This document shows, in pieces, positions 52,457 to 62,108 of a stretch of 64,000 nt of DNA (position 1 is the first letter of the stretch; each line of letters opens with the position of its first letter). Origin of the DNA: Vibrio harveyi NBRC 15634 = ATCC 14126 = KCTC 12724 (GTDB taxonomy: Bacteria > Pseudomonadota > Gammaproteobacteria > Enterobacterales > Vibrionaceae); assembly GCF_001591145.1 (NCBI RefSeq), contig NZ_BCUF01000025.1:18660-82659 (forward strand). The letters run 5' to 3'. The notes under the pieces were generated by a model. That model saw only the letters and a list, made by a program, of their open reading frames with translations. It ran no database searches and was not told the origin of the DNA. The position numbers and the translations under genes are program-made.

Positions 52457-55174
52457 ATGCACGGAATAAACAAAACGGTTGTCGCTGCACTCATCAGTTC
52501 CAGTCTTTTGATGGGTTGTAACAGTGACGATTATGACGAACCGCAAACCTCTAGCGGTTATGAATTATCTGAATACGGTACACCAGAATTATGTGGCAAT
52601 GATCAGGAATGGGCGAGCGCGGAACAAGTCACCGCGATTGAAAACCTGGTCGAACTTGCCGAAGACAACAGCGTGGTAACACTGCCCGCTGGTTGTTTCA
52701 AAATGAACAACCAATTGACGGTCGATTCGAAGAATAACCTCGTGTTACGTGGTGCTGGTATCGACCAAACCTACCTCGACTTCAGTAGCGTGGATGGCAA
52801 AGACGGTATTGCCATCAGTGGTGGTTCGAACATCACCGTATCCGATCTCCAAATTGCAGAAGCCTCTAAGAACGGTCTTAAAGCTGACGGGGTTGAAGGT
52901 ATCATTATTCGTGATGTCGCGGCGGTTTGGCTCGAAGTGCCTCGTGCACGTGACGAAGATGGTAACCTACGCGGTACCTACGGCATCTATCCCGTAAAAT
53001 CTCAAAACGTCTTGATTGAAGATACATGGAGTTACGGCAGTGCCGATGCAGGTATCTATGTGGGTCAAACCATCGGTGCGGTTATCCGTGACAACGTAGC
53101 GGAAAAGAACATCGCCGGTATCGAGATTGAAAACAGTTCGAATGTGGATGTCTACAACAACTTAGCGCTAGGAAACACGGGCGGTGTGCTGCTGTTTGAC
53201 CTACCGGGCGCCACCACTATTGGTCGCTTAATTGATGATGTACGCATCTTTGATAACGTAATTCGTGACAACAACTTAGAGAACTATGTTGATACCACGT
53301 GTCAAAATGGGCTTGGCGGCTGTGGCGTGGTGGGCATCGTTCCTCCTGGTACTGGCGTCGTCATTCTGTCCGGACGTAATAGTGAGTTCTTCAACAACAC
53401 GATTACTAACCACGATTCGATGGCACTTGCGATGACGAGTTACTTACTGGTGAATGGCGATCCCAACGCTTACAGCCCACTCAATGGGACATCTGAAGGC
53501 AATGCCGTTATGCAGGGCTGGAACCCTGTTCCGACCAACATGTATTTCCACGACAACACCATTACCAACACGGGCGCCAATCCAAATGGTTCTCTGATTG
53601 AGGATATGATTTTAGCGTACACATTGAATCATCAAGCCTTCCCTGCTCTGTTTTATGATGGCGCTGGTGAGTCACTGATTCGTTCACAGATGTTTGCACC
53701 ATTGCGTGATGCGCTCAACGGTATGACAGGAACAACCAACTGGAATTACCTTACCGAGTTTACCGATGCAGACAGCAACTGTTTAGTGAACAATGGCGCA
53801 AGTGTCGGTGTATTGGTTGATAACATGGACCCAACCGCCATTGGTCGTTATGCGGAAAACCCAGCCAATGCAGATTTCTTATACGAGAAAGAGCAAACAA
53901 CGCTACTTACCGCTGGTTGTGATTCTAAGACGCCATTAGACATCAATACCGTCACAATTAATGGCGTGGTGTATGGCTACAATCAAACCGAAGACGGAGC
54001 GACGGGTCCTGATAATCCAGATACACCAAACGGTATCGTCGGCAACGCAAGCTGCGCCCTAGATGACGTGACGGGTATTAACTGGGATGCGATTACTCGT
54101 GAAAGCGCGACATACGGTGAAAACTGTGTGAGCTTGTCGCAATACAATCTGTTTGAAGATGCCAAAGATCCAACACAAAATCTTAACTTAGCGGCATCTG
54201 CGAAAGGTACTTTGTATGAGATGAACGTTGAACTCTTTACTGACTATGCACGCAAATACCGCTTTGTAGTGATGCCGAACGAGGCTTCAGCAAGCTATCG
54301 TGAGCAAGAGGTGTTCGACTTCCCAGTAGGTACCGTGTTGATTAAAACCTTTGCGCTACCTTCAAGCACAGAGAATGCTCGTGGTGAAAACGAAGAGCTC
54401 ATTGAAACTCGCCTATTGATTCGTCGTGACAGCGGTTGGATTGCCCTGCCTTACGTATGGAATGAAGACAAAACCGACGCTTACCTGACTGCCGTATCGG
54501 TACCCTTTGAGCGCAGCGTAGAACATAACGGCGAAACGCTTAATTTCACTTATGAAGTACCAAGCCGAAATGAGTGTACCTTGTGTCACAAAGTAGAATC
54601 TGATGTCTCCGATCCTACTGGTAACACACAGCCAAAAGGTTTCTCTCCTATTGGTCCTAAAGCTCGTAACCTAAACAGTGTTCAAGATGTCTCTGATGGC
54701 TCGCCAGTCAACCAACTTGTACATTGGGAAACGCTGGGGCTATTTACAGAAGCTTTACCAAATACACCAGAGAACTTACCTAAGACCCCTGTCTTTGATA
54801 CCGAAGCGGGAGCAAGTAATCTAACGGATACTGAGCTACTGGATTACGCCAAAGCGTACCTTGATGTGAACTGTGCGCACTGCCATCGCACCGAAGGTAA
54901 AGCGGCGAGTAATCCATTCAAGTTTGAATACTGGCGTGAAGGGATCAGCGAAATGGGTATTTGCGCTCGTGGTATCACCTTCCACAAAGGCCCATCTCCG
55001 TATGTGATTGTACCGGGTGATCCAGAAAACTCTGTGCTGCACTACCGCATCAATGTCGACAACGGAAATATGATGCCAGAACTAGGCAGACACGTTGTTC
55101 ACGATGAAGGTGTTCAGTTAATTGCCGATTGGATTAACTCGATTGATACCACAGGCTGGAGCTGTGTAGAGTAA
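52457..55174 (+). CDS. Beta-helix lipoprotein with C-terminal cytochrome-like domain
   Basis: A 905-aa lipoprotein (lipobox LLMGC, Cys21). Residues about 70-350 form a right-handed parallel beta-helix with repeated short strands and Asn turns (GSNITVSDLQI, GIEIENSSNVDVYNN). A linker near 515 (PDNPDTPNG) leads to a second domain with two CxxCH motifs, Cys707-His711 (CTLCH) and Cys806-His810 (CAHCH), and NMMPELG as possible distal ligand. The two halves resemble TIGR03805 and TIGR03806, from memory. Heme attachment and function are not shown. The FadL gene before it suggests a joint role in hydrophobic substrate uptake or oxidation, perhaps like aupA-aupB in Marinobacter. Confidence 0.85.
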   Translation: MHGINKTVVAALISSSLLMGCNSDDYDEPQTSSGYELSEYGTPELCGNDQEWASAEQVTAIENLVELAEDNSVVTLPAGCFKMNNQLTVDSKNNLVLRGAGIDQTYLDFSSVDGKDGIAISGGSNITVSDLQIAEASKNGLKADGVEGIIIRDVAAVWLEVPRARDEDGNLRGTYGIYPVKSQNVLIEDTWSYGSADAGIYVGQTIGAVIRDNVAEKNIAGIEIENSSNVDVYNNLALGNTGGVLLFDLPGATTIGRLIDDVRIFDNVIRDNNLENYVDTTCQNGLGGCGVVGIVPPGTGVVILSGRNSEFFNNTITNHDSMALAMTSYLLVNGDPNAYSPLNGTSEGNAVMQGWNPVPTNMYFHDNTITNTGANPNGSLIEDMILAYTLNHQAFPALFYDGAGESLIRSQMFAPLRDALNGMTGTTNWNYLTEFTDADSNCLVNNGASVGVLVDNMDPTAIGRYAENPANADFLYEKEQTTLLTAGCDSKTPLDINTVTINGVVYGYNQTEDGATGPDNPDTPNGIVGNASCALDDVTGINWDAITRESATYGENCVSLSQYNLFEDAKDPTQNLNLAASAKGTLYEMNVELFTDYARKYRFVVMPNEASASYREQEVFDFPVGTVLIKTFALPSSTENARGENEELIETRLLIRRDSGWIALPYVWNEDKTDAYLTAVSVPFERSVEHNGETLNFTYEVPSRNECTLCHKVESDVSDPTGNTQPKGFSPIGPKARNLNSVQDVSDGSPVNQLVHWETLGLFTEALPNTPENLPKTPVFDTEAGASNLTDTELLDYAKAYLDVNCAHCHRTEGKAASNPFKFEYWREGISEMGICARGITFHKGPSPYVIVPGDPENSVLHYRINVDNGNMMPELGRHVVHDEGVQLIADWINSIDTTGWSCVE

Positions 55175-55261
55175 TAATATCAATGGCTACCAAGTGTTTA
55201 AGTAACCATTAACTTACTTCAACTAGCCGTATTAAAGGCAAACGAAATAGAAGAGCATATG

Positions 55262-55293
55262 AAAAGTCTCCAGCTATGCCGGAGACTTTTTGC
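55262..55293 (+). terminator. Terminator after the beta-helix gene
   Basis: AAAAGTCTCC (55262-55271) and GGAGACTTTT (55281-55290) form a perfect ten-pair stem with a nine-base loop and a T tail. It can also serve the convergent gene at 55319. Confidence 0.92.
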
Positions 55294-55318
55294 GGTTTTA
55301 TGCTTAATCCAAATTGAT

Positions 55319-55777
55319 TTAGTCTTGTGGATTCTCTTTCGCGTTGATTTCTGCGTAGGTGTGAAGAAGCTCAGTTAGCGTTTTCACCCATGCAAAAACA
55401 TCGTTTGGTGTATTCTCTAATAGCTTTTCAACTTGCACGCAGTGCGTTTCAAGTGTGATAGCTTCTTCTAAACGGAATGAAATCGCGTAGAAATGCCACA
55501 GCACAAGCCGAGTCATTCGCTCACTGTTCTGCTTCGCATTATCGGATTCATCAAATGCTTGCTGAATTTCGCTTAGCGCGATTGCAGTCATACGTAACAT
55601 TGCATCTAGGCGCGCCGATAACATACGGTCTTCGCTGTCTACTTCTTCTTGATCAAAGGTAAACAGCTCGTTCATCACATCTTCTGGCACCATTTTACTG
55701 ATCATGCGAGCACTGAACTCTTCCAGTTCATGGCGAGGCATAGTCACAAGACAATCGAACGTGTAATCACGAAGCAT
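55319..55777 (-). CDS. Hypothetical helical protein
   Basis: A 152-aa acidic, all-helical cytoplasmic protein (RHELEEFSARMISKMVPED, AIALSEIQQAFDES, VLWHFYAISFRLEEAI). No family is recognised and no signal peptide or membrane segment is seen. It is monocistronic, converges with the beta-helix gene and shares its terminator. The coding pattern is clean over the full length, so the gene is real, but its job cannot be stated. Confidence 0.7.
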   Translation of the reverse strand: MLRDYTFDCLVTMPRHELEEFSARMISKMVPEDVMNELFTFDQEEVDSEDRMLSARLDAMLRMTAIALSEIQQAFDESDNAKQNSERMTRLVLWHFYAISFRLEEAITLETHCVQVEKLLENTPNDVFAWVKTLTELLHTYAEINAKENPQD

Positions 55778-55887
55778 AAAATCACTCTATATCAGTTATA
55801 ACTTTTAGAGTGCGCATTCTAAGGGCTGTGATTTCAATTGCCAGTGTTTCTTTTGTTGGATGTCCAACGAATCTTGTTCACGTCGCC

Positions 55888-56079
55888 TTAGTCGGTAGAT
55901 TTACTCTTCTTAAAATACTGGAACACTTTCCAAACAGCGAACGCTGCCACACCAACGATCAATGCAGAGCGAAGGAGAATGGGCGCATCGTGTTCGAGTT
56001 GGGTTGCGTGAGGGACAATGCTTGCAAACAACCTACTGGCAAAAAGCAGCCCCATCACCAACATAATAACCTTATTCAT
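55888..56079 (-). CDS. Small membrane protein, 63 aa
   Basis: A 63-aa protein with two hydrophobic segments: residues 4-20 (VIMLVMGLLFASRLFAS, signal or membrane helix) and 35-55 (LLRSALIVGVAAFAVWKVF), ending in a basic tail YFKKSKS. AAAGG lies before the ATG at a workable distance. No family is recognised. If the first segment is cut at FAS, one membrane helix remains. Confidence 0.6.
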   Translation of the reverse strand: MNKVIMLVMGLLFASRLFASIVPHATQLEHDAPILLRSALIVGVAAFAVWKVFQYFKKSKSTD

Positions 56080-56565
56080 ACGCGCTACCTTTCAAAGTCG
56101 AGTCCCACGCACCAAACGCAGTTATCGAGTTGTTTGCTAAATAAGAGCCTTAGCCCTGAGTGAACTTAAAAGAATGCGCGCCATGATTGTCGTCGTCAAC
56201 ACCGCCGAGGTCTGAAAGTCGGTAAGCTAATATTGCATATTTGAGGAAGCGCCAAGTGATGCCGATCAATTACTCTCTGGCTGCCAACCTTAATCCCCGA
56301 AGAACACATTCTGTCCCTTATTTGACCATAAATCGTAGTTTTTCATAACTTTGGAGAACTAGGAGCTTTGAATGTACCCGTGCAACCTCGCTTTTAACTT
56401 TGGGTAAGGGCTTTATAGAGATCACGAATTTTCATTTGAAATTCCATTACTTTCAAAAAGAGGAACTTGCCTCCATCAAAGTTCACCGCATTTAGTACGG
56501 CTTCTTGTGTTTACAATATTTATGAAATCAACAGCTTTCAAACGTAACACTCAGGAGGCTCACCT
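56080..56565. other. Gene-free stretch of 486 bp
   Basis: No ORF over 30 codons was convincing. A 29-codon ORF (MPINYSLAANLNPRR start, near 56260) has GAGGA upstream but at poor distance and looks accidental. There is no clear terminator or tRNA-like fold. The last 20 bases hold the strong Shine-Dalgarno CAGGAGG of the GNAT gene. Confidence 0.5.
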
Positions 56566-56958
56566 ATGAACAACGAGGCAAAACAACTTTTTCACCATCT
56601 GTGTCATCAATACGACGAGCTGTCTCAAGACTTAGCTACTCGCCCTTTTCCTGAGCTATCGGAAACCATCCGTCACCCACTCGGTTATTGCTTTGTTCGT
56701 TGCTCTATCGGCAGTCAACGTTTTTCAATAGTGTCGATCAAGTTTGATCCTTCGGTACGAGGTCAAGGTGTGCTAACGGCTTTTATCAACTACATCAAAA
56801 GCAATCCACATCACTACCAAGGCGTTGAAGTTGCAATCATCGAAAACCAAAATTTAGCGAAAAGGTTGCTGTCCCTTGGGTGGGAATACAAATCCTTGTT
56901 TAGCAAACTTTTCTTCTCCAAAAAGCCCACGCTCGTTAAAGACTTTCAATGCACCTAG
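56566..56958 (+). CDS. GNAT-family acetyltransferase-like protein
   Basis: A 130-aa protein with a GNAT core: strand FSIVSIKFDPSVRGQGV, in which RGQGV is the acetyl-CoA loop (motif A), followed by helix LTAFINYIKS and strand VEVAIIENQNLAKRLLSLGW (motif B). The N-terminal part is short, so it is a minimal GNAT. Substrate unknown. The stop overlaps by four bases the stop of the convergent gene on the other strand. Confidence 0.75.
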   Translation: MNNEAKQLFHHLCHQYDELSQDLATRPFPELSETIRHPLGYCFVRCSIGSQRFSIVSIKFDPSVRGQGVLTAFINYIKSNPHHYQGVEVAIIENQNLAKRLLSLGWEYKSLFSKLFFSKKPTLVKDFQCT

Positions 56959-57959
56959 TCGTCGCCTTTTAGCATATCGATAAATGCTCGTCTTGATTCA
57001 GCAGACATATCACGATGTGTCGTGTATGCCACATGAGCACTTTCCTTAGCAGCTTTCGTAAGCTCAATGCTCCACAAGGCATTTATCTGGTTTGGCACTA
57101 GTGAGTAACGTACGTCAATGATACGCCGTTCATTGTTGGGATCTCGTACGACAAAGCCATCAGAAAACCATCGGAATCGCTCAATATCTGCGGCTTGCTG
57201 TGATGTACGGCTTAACCAAGGAAAATCTTTGCTGACATCTAATTTAGTCACAGATTCACCAGTATAGATTTTTGTGTACGTCCCTACTCTTATGGCGTCC
57301 ACATAGTAGTTACCATCAGCTTCGTAGATGACTTTCCAAACCAGAATGTTTGCGAACGTGGGTTTAGCTTCTAATCGCAACGGCACATGTTGTCTTGCTT
57401 TAGCCACCTTCCATCCAGTCTCTTCTGCTCTTTCTCTTTGAATCACTCCGAAGGAGAGATAAGCGAGAGCCCAAATTAAAGCGATTCGCCCGTACCAAGG
57501 GTTACGTTTCCAGAACGCAAACAGAACACCAATTAAAATTGGAAGCGTAAAGAGAGGATCGATAACAGAAACCGTATTCCACGAATAACGAGCATTGGTT
57601 AGCGGCCAGAACAGTTGAGTGCCGTAACTGGTGCACGCATCCAGTAAACCATGTGTCGCGTAACCAAGTGCGCAATACCACCAGCTTTGTTTGAACGATA
57701 ACCCAAACCTTTTGCCGAGCATTGGGTATAAAGCCAATGCACAGAGCAAACTGCCAATAGGAATGAACACCAATGAATGGGTGAATTGTCGGTGGTATTC
57801 AAGAAACAACAGCGGGTCGCTCGAAGACTGAATCAGAATGTCTAAATCTGGCGCCATGCCCGCAAGCATTCCAAGCACACCTGCCGCCACTAAATGCTGT
57901 TTTTTACTTGCCGACTGAGACAAAGATGCCCCAACGAGTCCTTGAGTTAACGGGTCCAT
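56955..57959 (-). CDS. YdjM/DUF457-type inner-membrane metal-dependent hydrolase
   Basis: A 334-aa membrane protein. The start MDPLTQGLVGASLSQ, then MAPDLDILIQSSSDP, HRQFTHSLVFIP and HGLLDACTSYGTQLFWPL give the conserved Asp/His metal set of the YdjM family. Five or so membrane helices fill the first 180 residues, and the C-terminal 150 residues are soluble. Related proteins are annotated as metal-dependent hydrolases and some are SOS-induced. I see no LexA box upstream of this one. Confidence 0.85.
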   Translation of the reverse strand: MDPLTQGLVGASLSQSASKKQHLVAAGVLGMLAGMAPDLDILIQSSSDPLLFLEYHRQFTHSLVFIPIGSLLCALALYPMLGKRFGLSFKQSWWYCALGYATHGLLDACTSYGTQLFWPLTNARYSWNTVSVIDPLFTLPILIGVLFAFWKRNPWYGRIALIWALAYLSFGVIQRERAEETGWKVAKARQHVPLRLEAKPTFANILVWKVIYEADGNYYVDAIRVGTYTKIYTGESVTKLDVSKDFPWLSRTSQQAADIERFRWFSDGFVVRDPNNERRIIDVRYSLVPNQINALWSIELTKAAKESAHVAYTTHRDMSAESRRAFIDMLKGDD

Positions 57960-58208
57960 CGGCTATGTTCTTTATTTTGTCTAAAAACCAGAAAGGTTGG
58001 CTGCATAAAATATCCGTATTTAGTGAACTCGAGAAAGGAACGACATAGCGCATCAAAGTGATTGAATCTCTGAGTTATTTGCACAAGAGCACTACCTTTA
58101 GTGTAGAAGGAGTCAGTTACTTCCGCCTCTATTACGCTATAATCTGACACCTTACCTTTTGAGTATAAGTTTGAGGAAACTCAATCAACGCCAATTCCGA
58201 GGAATGCC

Positions 58209-59000
58209 TTGCAATTAACCAGCTTTAAATACAAAACGCGAAAAGGTCCTGACTATCGTCATGGGGAGCAAGTGTCGTTCATCGATATTAAAGAGACCTT
58301 TGGCATTGGTGGTATCCGGATTGGCAAATGGGTTAATACGGAGGAAAAAGATCTCGCTGCAAACTTGATCTTTGATTCTTTGGCTGACTTAGCTTATCTC
58401 TTAGCGTTGCCACCTTCCGCCATAGGGCTAAGAGGCAATTTGAACCTCGCCTTCGGTACAGGTGGAAGTAAAGGTGTTCAAGCGCATTATGCACCGAATC
58501 AACGCGAACTTGCTTTAGCTAAGAATGCAGGTGCTGGTGCACTTGCTCATGAGTTCTGGCATGCGTTCGACCATTACATCGCGGAAAAAGCGTTTGATAT
58601 TGGTGATAGATCAGGTCCACAACGTAAGACGATATTTGCCAGTGATTGCTGGCTGCATAACGCAGAGCATTTCCCTCACCCATTAAACGAGCGACTGCTT
58701 AAGATTTTCGATACAACTTTGCTCAGTGCCGACGGACAAGATAAGCACGATTACGTGACTCGAAGCGTTAAAGCGGATAAAGCAATGGGCGCTAGTTACT
58801 TTTCTCAACCTACGGAGATGATGGCAAGAGCATTTGAAGCCGTCGTCGAATCTTGCTCGGGCATCGAAAACTCTTATTTGGTTTCCGGCACAACTAAGGC
58901 GGACGCCATTATCGTCTATCCAGACATTGCTCATCGCCAAGTCATTCACCAGGCACTGCAAGCTTATTTCAGACCGCTTGGTGAGGCATTGAGCCGATAG
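58209..59000 (+). CDS. LPD1-like zincin metallopeptidase (CLCA_X type)
   Basis: A 263-aa protein with the zinc motif HEFWH (114-118), inside GAGALAHEFWHAFDHYI. The preceding AIGLRGNLNLAFGTGG and VQAHYAPNQRELAL match the large polyvalent protein-associated domain LPD1, here as a stand-alone protein; the CLCA_X name is from memory. The start is TTG 58209 with GAGGA six bases before it; the nearby ATG at 58204 is out of frame. Protease activity and target are unknown. A transporter gene follows on the same strand. Confidence 0.75.
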   Translation: MQLTSFKYKTRKGPDYRHGEQVSFIDIKETFGIGGIRIGKWVNTEEKDLAANLIFDSLADLAYLLALPPSAIGLRGNLNLAFGTGGSKGVQAHYAPNQRELALAKNAGAGALAHEFWHAFDHYIAEKAFDIGDRSGPQRKTIFASDCWLHNAEHFPHPLNERLLKIFDTTLLSADGQDKHDYVTRSVKADKAMGASYFSQPTEMMARAFEAVVESCSGIENSYLVSGTTKADAIIVYPDIAHRQVIHQALQAYFRPLGEALSR

Positions 59001-59114
59001 CAAAGAATAGCGATTATGCGCCACGAGATATCATGATTTCCCAGTACAGACCTTTACCACAGAACTAAAAAAGGTTTATACATAAACTTATATTATTCAA
59101 AGTGCTGATATTTC

Positions 59115-60446
59115 ATGACGCTAAAACAAATTCTGCAAATCCGTAATGTCCGCTGCTTCTTAATGTTTCGAAGCAGCTACTTTGCGCGATTCTACTATCC
59201 AGTGTTCACTCTACTCTATTTAGATTACGGCTTAACACTGTCTCAATTTGCGATGCTCAACGTGGTTTGGGCTGCAACCATCGTGCTAGCTGAAGTCCCT
59301 TCCGGTGCATTTGCCGACACATTAGGACGCAAACGACTAGTGGTGCTATCTTCGATAGTGATGTTCATCGAAATTGCAATGATCGCCTTTGTCCCTACAG
59401 GAAATCCCACTTTTGTTTTCATTGTATTTTTGATTAACCGAGTGTTGAGTGGCTTAGCTATGGCATTGGCAAGCGGCGCAGATGAAGCGCTGGCTTACGA
59501 CACGCTAAAAGAGCAAGGCAAAGAAGATTTGTGGCCACGAGTGCTGCAAATCCAACTTCGACTGTCTTCGAGTATCGGTATAGTCGTCACCCTTTTGGGT
59601 GCAGCCATGTACGACGTCAACTTTATGGCAAGCGTTTATCATTTCTTAGGATTCGCAGAGCCAGAGTCTACACAAGACATCATGAGAATCCCCGTCTATG
59701 CGACCTTGTTTGTAGCAATGATTGCTATCTACTCGGCATTCAGCATGAGAGAAGCGAAAAAAGTCATCCCGAGCAACAGCAGTAAGTTAGCGTCCACGAT
59801 GGAGAGTATGAAGCTGACCCTCAACACGGCAAAATGGGTATTGTCGACGCCTTATGTATTGTTCATTCTTCTCTACTACAGCTTGTTTGAGCATACATCA
59901 CGTATGTTTTTAACCATGAATAGCCAGTACTACCGTGCCATTGATATTCCGATTATTTACTTTGGTTTTATTGGTGCAGGCATCAGTGTGTTGCAGATTC
60001 TGTTGGCAGGACAAAGTCGTCGTTTAGCAGAAAGCATGGCTCCGAAAACGTTCATTGCAATAATGGGGTTTGCGAGTATGGCGACGTATTATTGGATTAG
60101 CCTTGGATGGTCTATTTACGGCGTCATTCCGGCGTTGATCCTTATCTTCATCATTATGACGATGAACATTTTCATTAGTTATCATCTCAACAAGAAAACG
60201 GAATCTCACAACCGAGCGACGGTACTTAGCTTTAAAGGTTTAATGTTTAACCTAGGCTACGGCTCAATTGGTATTCTTTATGCCTATTACTACAAGTTAA
60301 TCTCGCAAAACTATACGCAAGAACAGATCGCACAGCACATCGATTTCATCGCTTCGCTATCTTCATTCTTTTATTACTTTACGTTCTTGTTTATCGCCAT
60401 CAGCGTATTTTTCTACTTTAAAGATAAGAAGCAGACCATTTTCTAA
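59115..60446 (+). CDS. MFS transporter
   Basis: A 443-aa major-facilitator protein with about 12 membrane helices. The conserved loop-2/3 motif is GAFADTLGRKRLVV, and a similar RLAESM block follows helix 8. The substrate cannot be inferred; the type resembles drug or small-metabolite exporters. ATG 59115 lies 114 bases after the zincin stop, so the two may or may not be co-transcribed. It ends at a bidirectional terminator. Confidence 0.88.
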   Translation: MTLKQILQIRNVRCFLMFRSSYFARFYYPVFTLLYLDYGLTLSQFAMLNVVWAATIVLAEVPSGAFADTLGRKRLVVLSSIVMFIEIAMIAFVPTGNPTFVFIVFLINRVLSGLAMALASGADEALAYDTLKEQGKEDLWPRVLQIQLRLSSSIGIVVTLLGAAMYDVNFMASVYHFLGFAEPESTQDIMRIPVYATLFVAMIAIYSAFSMREAKKVIPSNSSKLASTMESMKLTLNTAKWVLSTPYVLFILLYYSLFEHTSRMFLTMNSQYYRAIDIPIIYFGFIGAGISVLQILLAGQSRRLAESMAPKTFIAIMGFASMATYYWISLGWSIYGVIPALILIFIIMTMNIFISYHLNKKTESHNRATVLSFKGLMFNLGYGSIGILYAYYYKLISQNYTQEQIAQHIDFIASLSSFFYYFTFLFIAISVFFYFKDKKQTIF

Positions 60447-60489
60447 CCGCAGATATTGGCGATTCAACCCCATCTAAAGATACCAAATA

Positions 60490-60514
60490 AGGCGAACCAA
60501 ACGGTTCGCCTTTG
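60490..60514. terminator. Terminator between MFS and ferric-reductase-like genes
   Basis: AGGCGAACC (60490-60498) and GGTTCGCCT (60503-60511) form a perfect nine-pair stem with loop AAAC. The tail is TTTGTG on the plus strand. It serves convergent genes. Confidence 0.75.
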
Positions 60515-60537
60515 TGTAAACAGATAGCGATTTCTAA

Positions 60538-61842
60538 CTACCTCAATTCAAACAACTCTCGATGAAATGACTTCGCCGGTAAACCTAACCTTACAAATGC
60601 TTTCTCAAGTGTCTTGCCTAATTCTGATGGTCCGCAGTACCACACACTGCAATGTCTAGTACCTTCTACACACTCTGTGACTTCTGCATTTCTGAATCGA
60701 CCTTGTACACTTGTGTTCTTCGTATATAGTGTAACACCAGCCTTCTTTGCTCTTTGTTTTAGCTCGTCCAAAAGTGGCTTATCTTCTTCTCGATAGCTGT
60801 AAAACAAGTACACCGTTTTGCTTGCACCAACTGTCTCTATCGCAGTTAAAAATGGCGCAATACCAATGCCTGCGGCAAACCAAACTTGTCGTTCTGCATT
60901 ATCTTGAAAATTGAACCGTCCATACGGTCCTTCAATACGCGCAGCTTGTCCAACCTTTAAAGAACCTTTCAACGCAGAGGTGTAATCGCCATTCGCTTTG
61001 ATCATGAGCCTTACTTCACCATTTTGATGGTAAGCGGAAGCTAAACTAAAAGGGTGTGGGCGCTCGTTATCACCAAAATCGACAAAGGCAAATTGACCTG
61101 GTTGATAAACAAACTCCGCTGAATCAACTTTGAGCATGACTTCAATGCCATTACTGATCGGCTTGATACTTTGTACTTTGGCATCATGGCATTTCTTCTT
61201 ACCATTCAAATTAAAGATGGTCATGAAGCACCCTACCGTTGCTAACCCACTCACACATAAGAGAATGGCTCCAGAAGGGGTTAGCCATAGACTCGCCTCA
61301 AAAAACATCACCATGTGTAAAACTAAAAATAAGTATAAATACGGAAGCACTTTGTGGGTGAGTTGGAAGACGTTGTGCTTAAACTTTTTAATCCATGCGA
61401 TCAGAACAAACGCAGCGGAAAGGTAAAAGCCATACTCACCAATAAGCTGAGCAGGGTCGCCCATTGCATCTATTAGTTTCCAAAACGGGAAAGTCTCATC
61501 CTTTGGTTCGACAAAACCAAAATCCATAGCGAAATCATCACTTAAAAATGCGCCCCAATGAAACAACGCCGAAAACACGGCAGAAATACCAAGGTACTTA
61601 TGCAATCGATATTGTTTATCTAACCCTCCTAACCAGCGCTCTAAAGGCCAATGTTTAACAGATAAAATCACGCACAACGACATAAGCAACATTGACACAA
61701 TGCCACTGTAGTTAACCAAATAAGTGCGCACCTGCCAAAATAAGGACCATTCAAGAGTTGGAGTTCCAATTTGCAACACAGCATAAGGGACAAGTAACGT
61801 AATGAGTACAACACCAAAATTGAGCATCAAATTTCTATTCAT
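60538..61842 (-). CDS. Ferric-reductase-like membrane flavocytochrome
   Basis: A 434-aa protein. The first about 215 residues hold six or seven membrane helices with a ferric-reductase-like heme region (His in YRLHKYLG, ALFHWGAF, LTHKVLPYLYLFLVLHM). The C-terminal half is a ferredoxin-NADP reductase unit: YQPGQFAFVDFG and HPFSLAS bind FAD, and AAGIGIAPFL binds NAD(P)H. It moves electrons from NAD(P)H across the inner membrane. The substrate may be ferric iron or another acceptor. A PepSY gene is divergent to it. Confidence 0.88.
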   Translation of the reverse strand: MNRNLMLNFGVVLITLLVPYAVLQIGTPTLEWSLFWQVRTYLVNYSGIVSMLLMSLCVILSVKHWPLERWLGGLDKQYRLHKYLGISAVFSALFHWGAFLSDDFAMDFGFVEPKDETFPFWKLIDAMGDPAQLIGEYGFYLSAAFVLIAWIKKFKHNVFQLTHKVLPYLYLFLVLHMVMFFEASLWLTPSGAILLCVSGLATVGCFMTIFNLNGKKKCHDAKVQSIKPISNGIEVMLKVDSAEFVYQPGQFAFVDFGDNERPHPFSLASAYHQNGEVRLMIKANGDYTSALKGSLKVGQAARIEGPYGRFNFQDNAERQVWFAAGIGIAPFLTAIETVGASKTVYLFYSYREEDKPLLDELKQRAKKAGVTLYTKNTSVQGRFRNAEVTECVEGTRHCSVWYCGPSELGKTLEKAFVRLGLPAKSFHRELFELR

Positions 61843-62108
61843 ACAACGAGGTCAATCCAATCATGACTTTAATCGTCACTAAGCTATCAATAGAAGTGTG
61901 AAAAACTTGTATAGCTCGAACCCTCCAGACCATCAGGGATGGGTTGAACGCTAAAGTTCGTTAACGCAGCGATAGACGCAGTACGACAATTCTATCGGGA
62001 CGAGCTTGTTCAATGCTGTATTCACATTTCTTTTACACCGTCACCTACACTATGGAGACGACAATAAAAGACCTCTCTCAGATGAAATTAGCGCTTAAGG
62101 AGAACTCA

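Noticed and set aside
57947..58150. 67-aa minus-strand ORF before the YdjM-like gene
   Set aside because: It starts with GTG without a Shine-Dalgarno, overlaps the next start and shows no family pattern.
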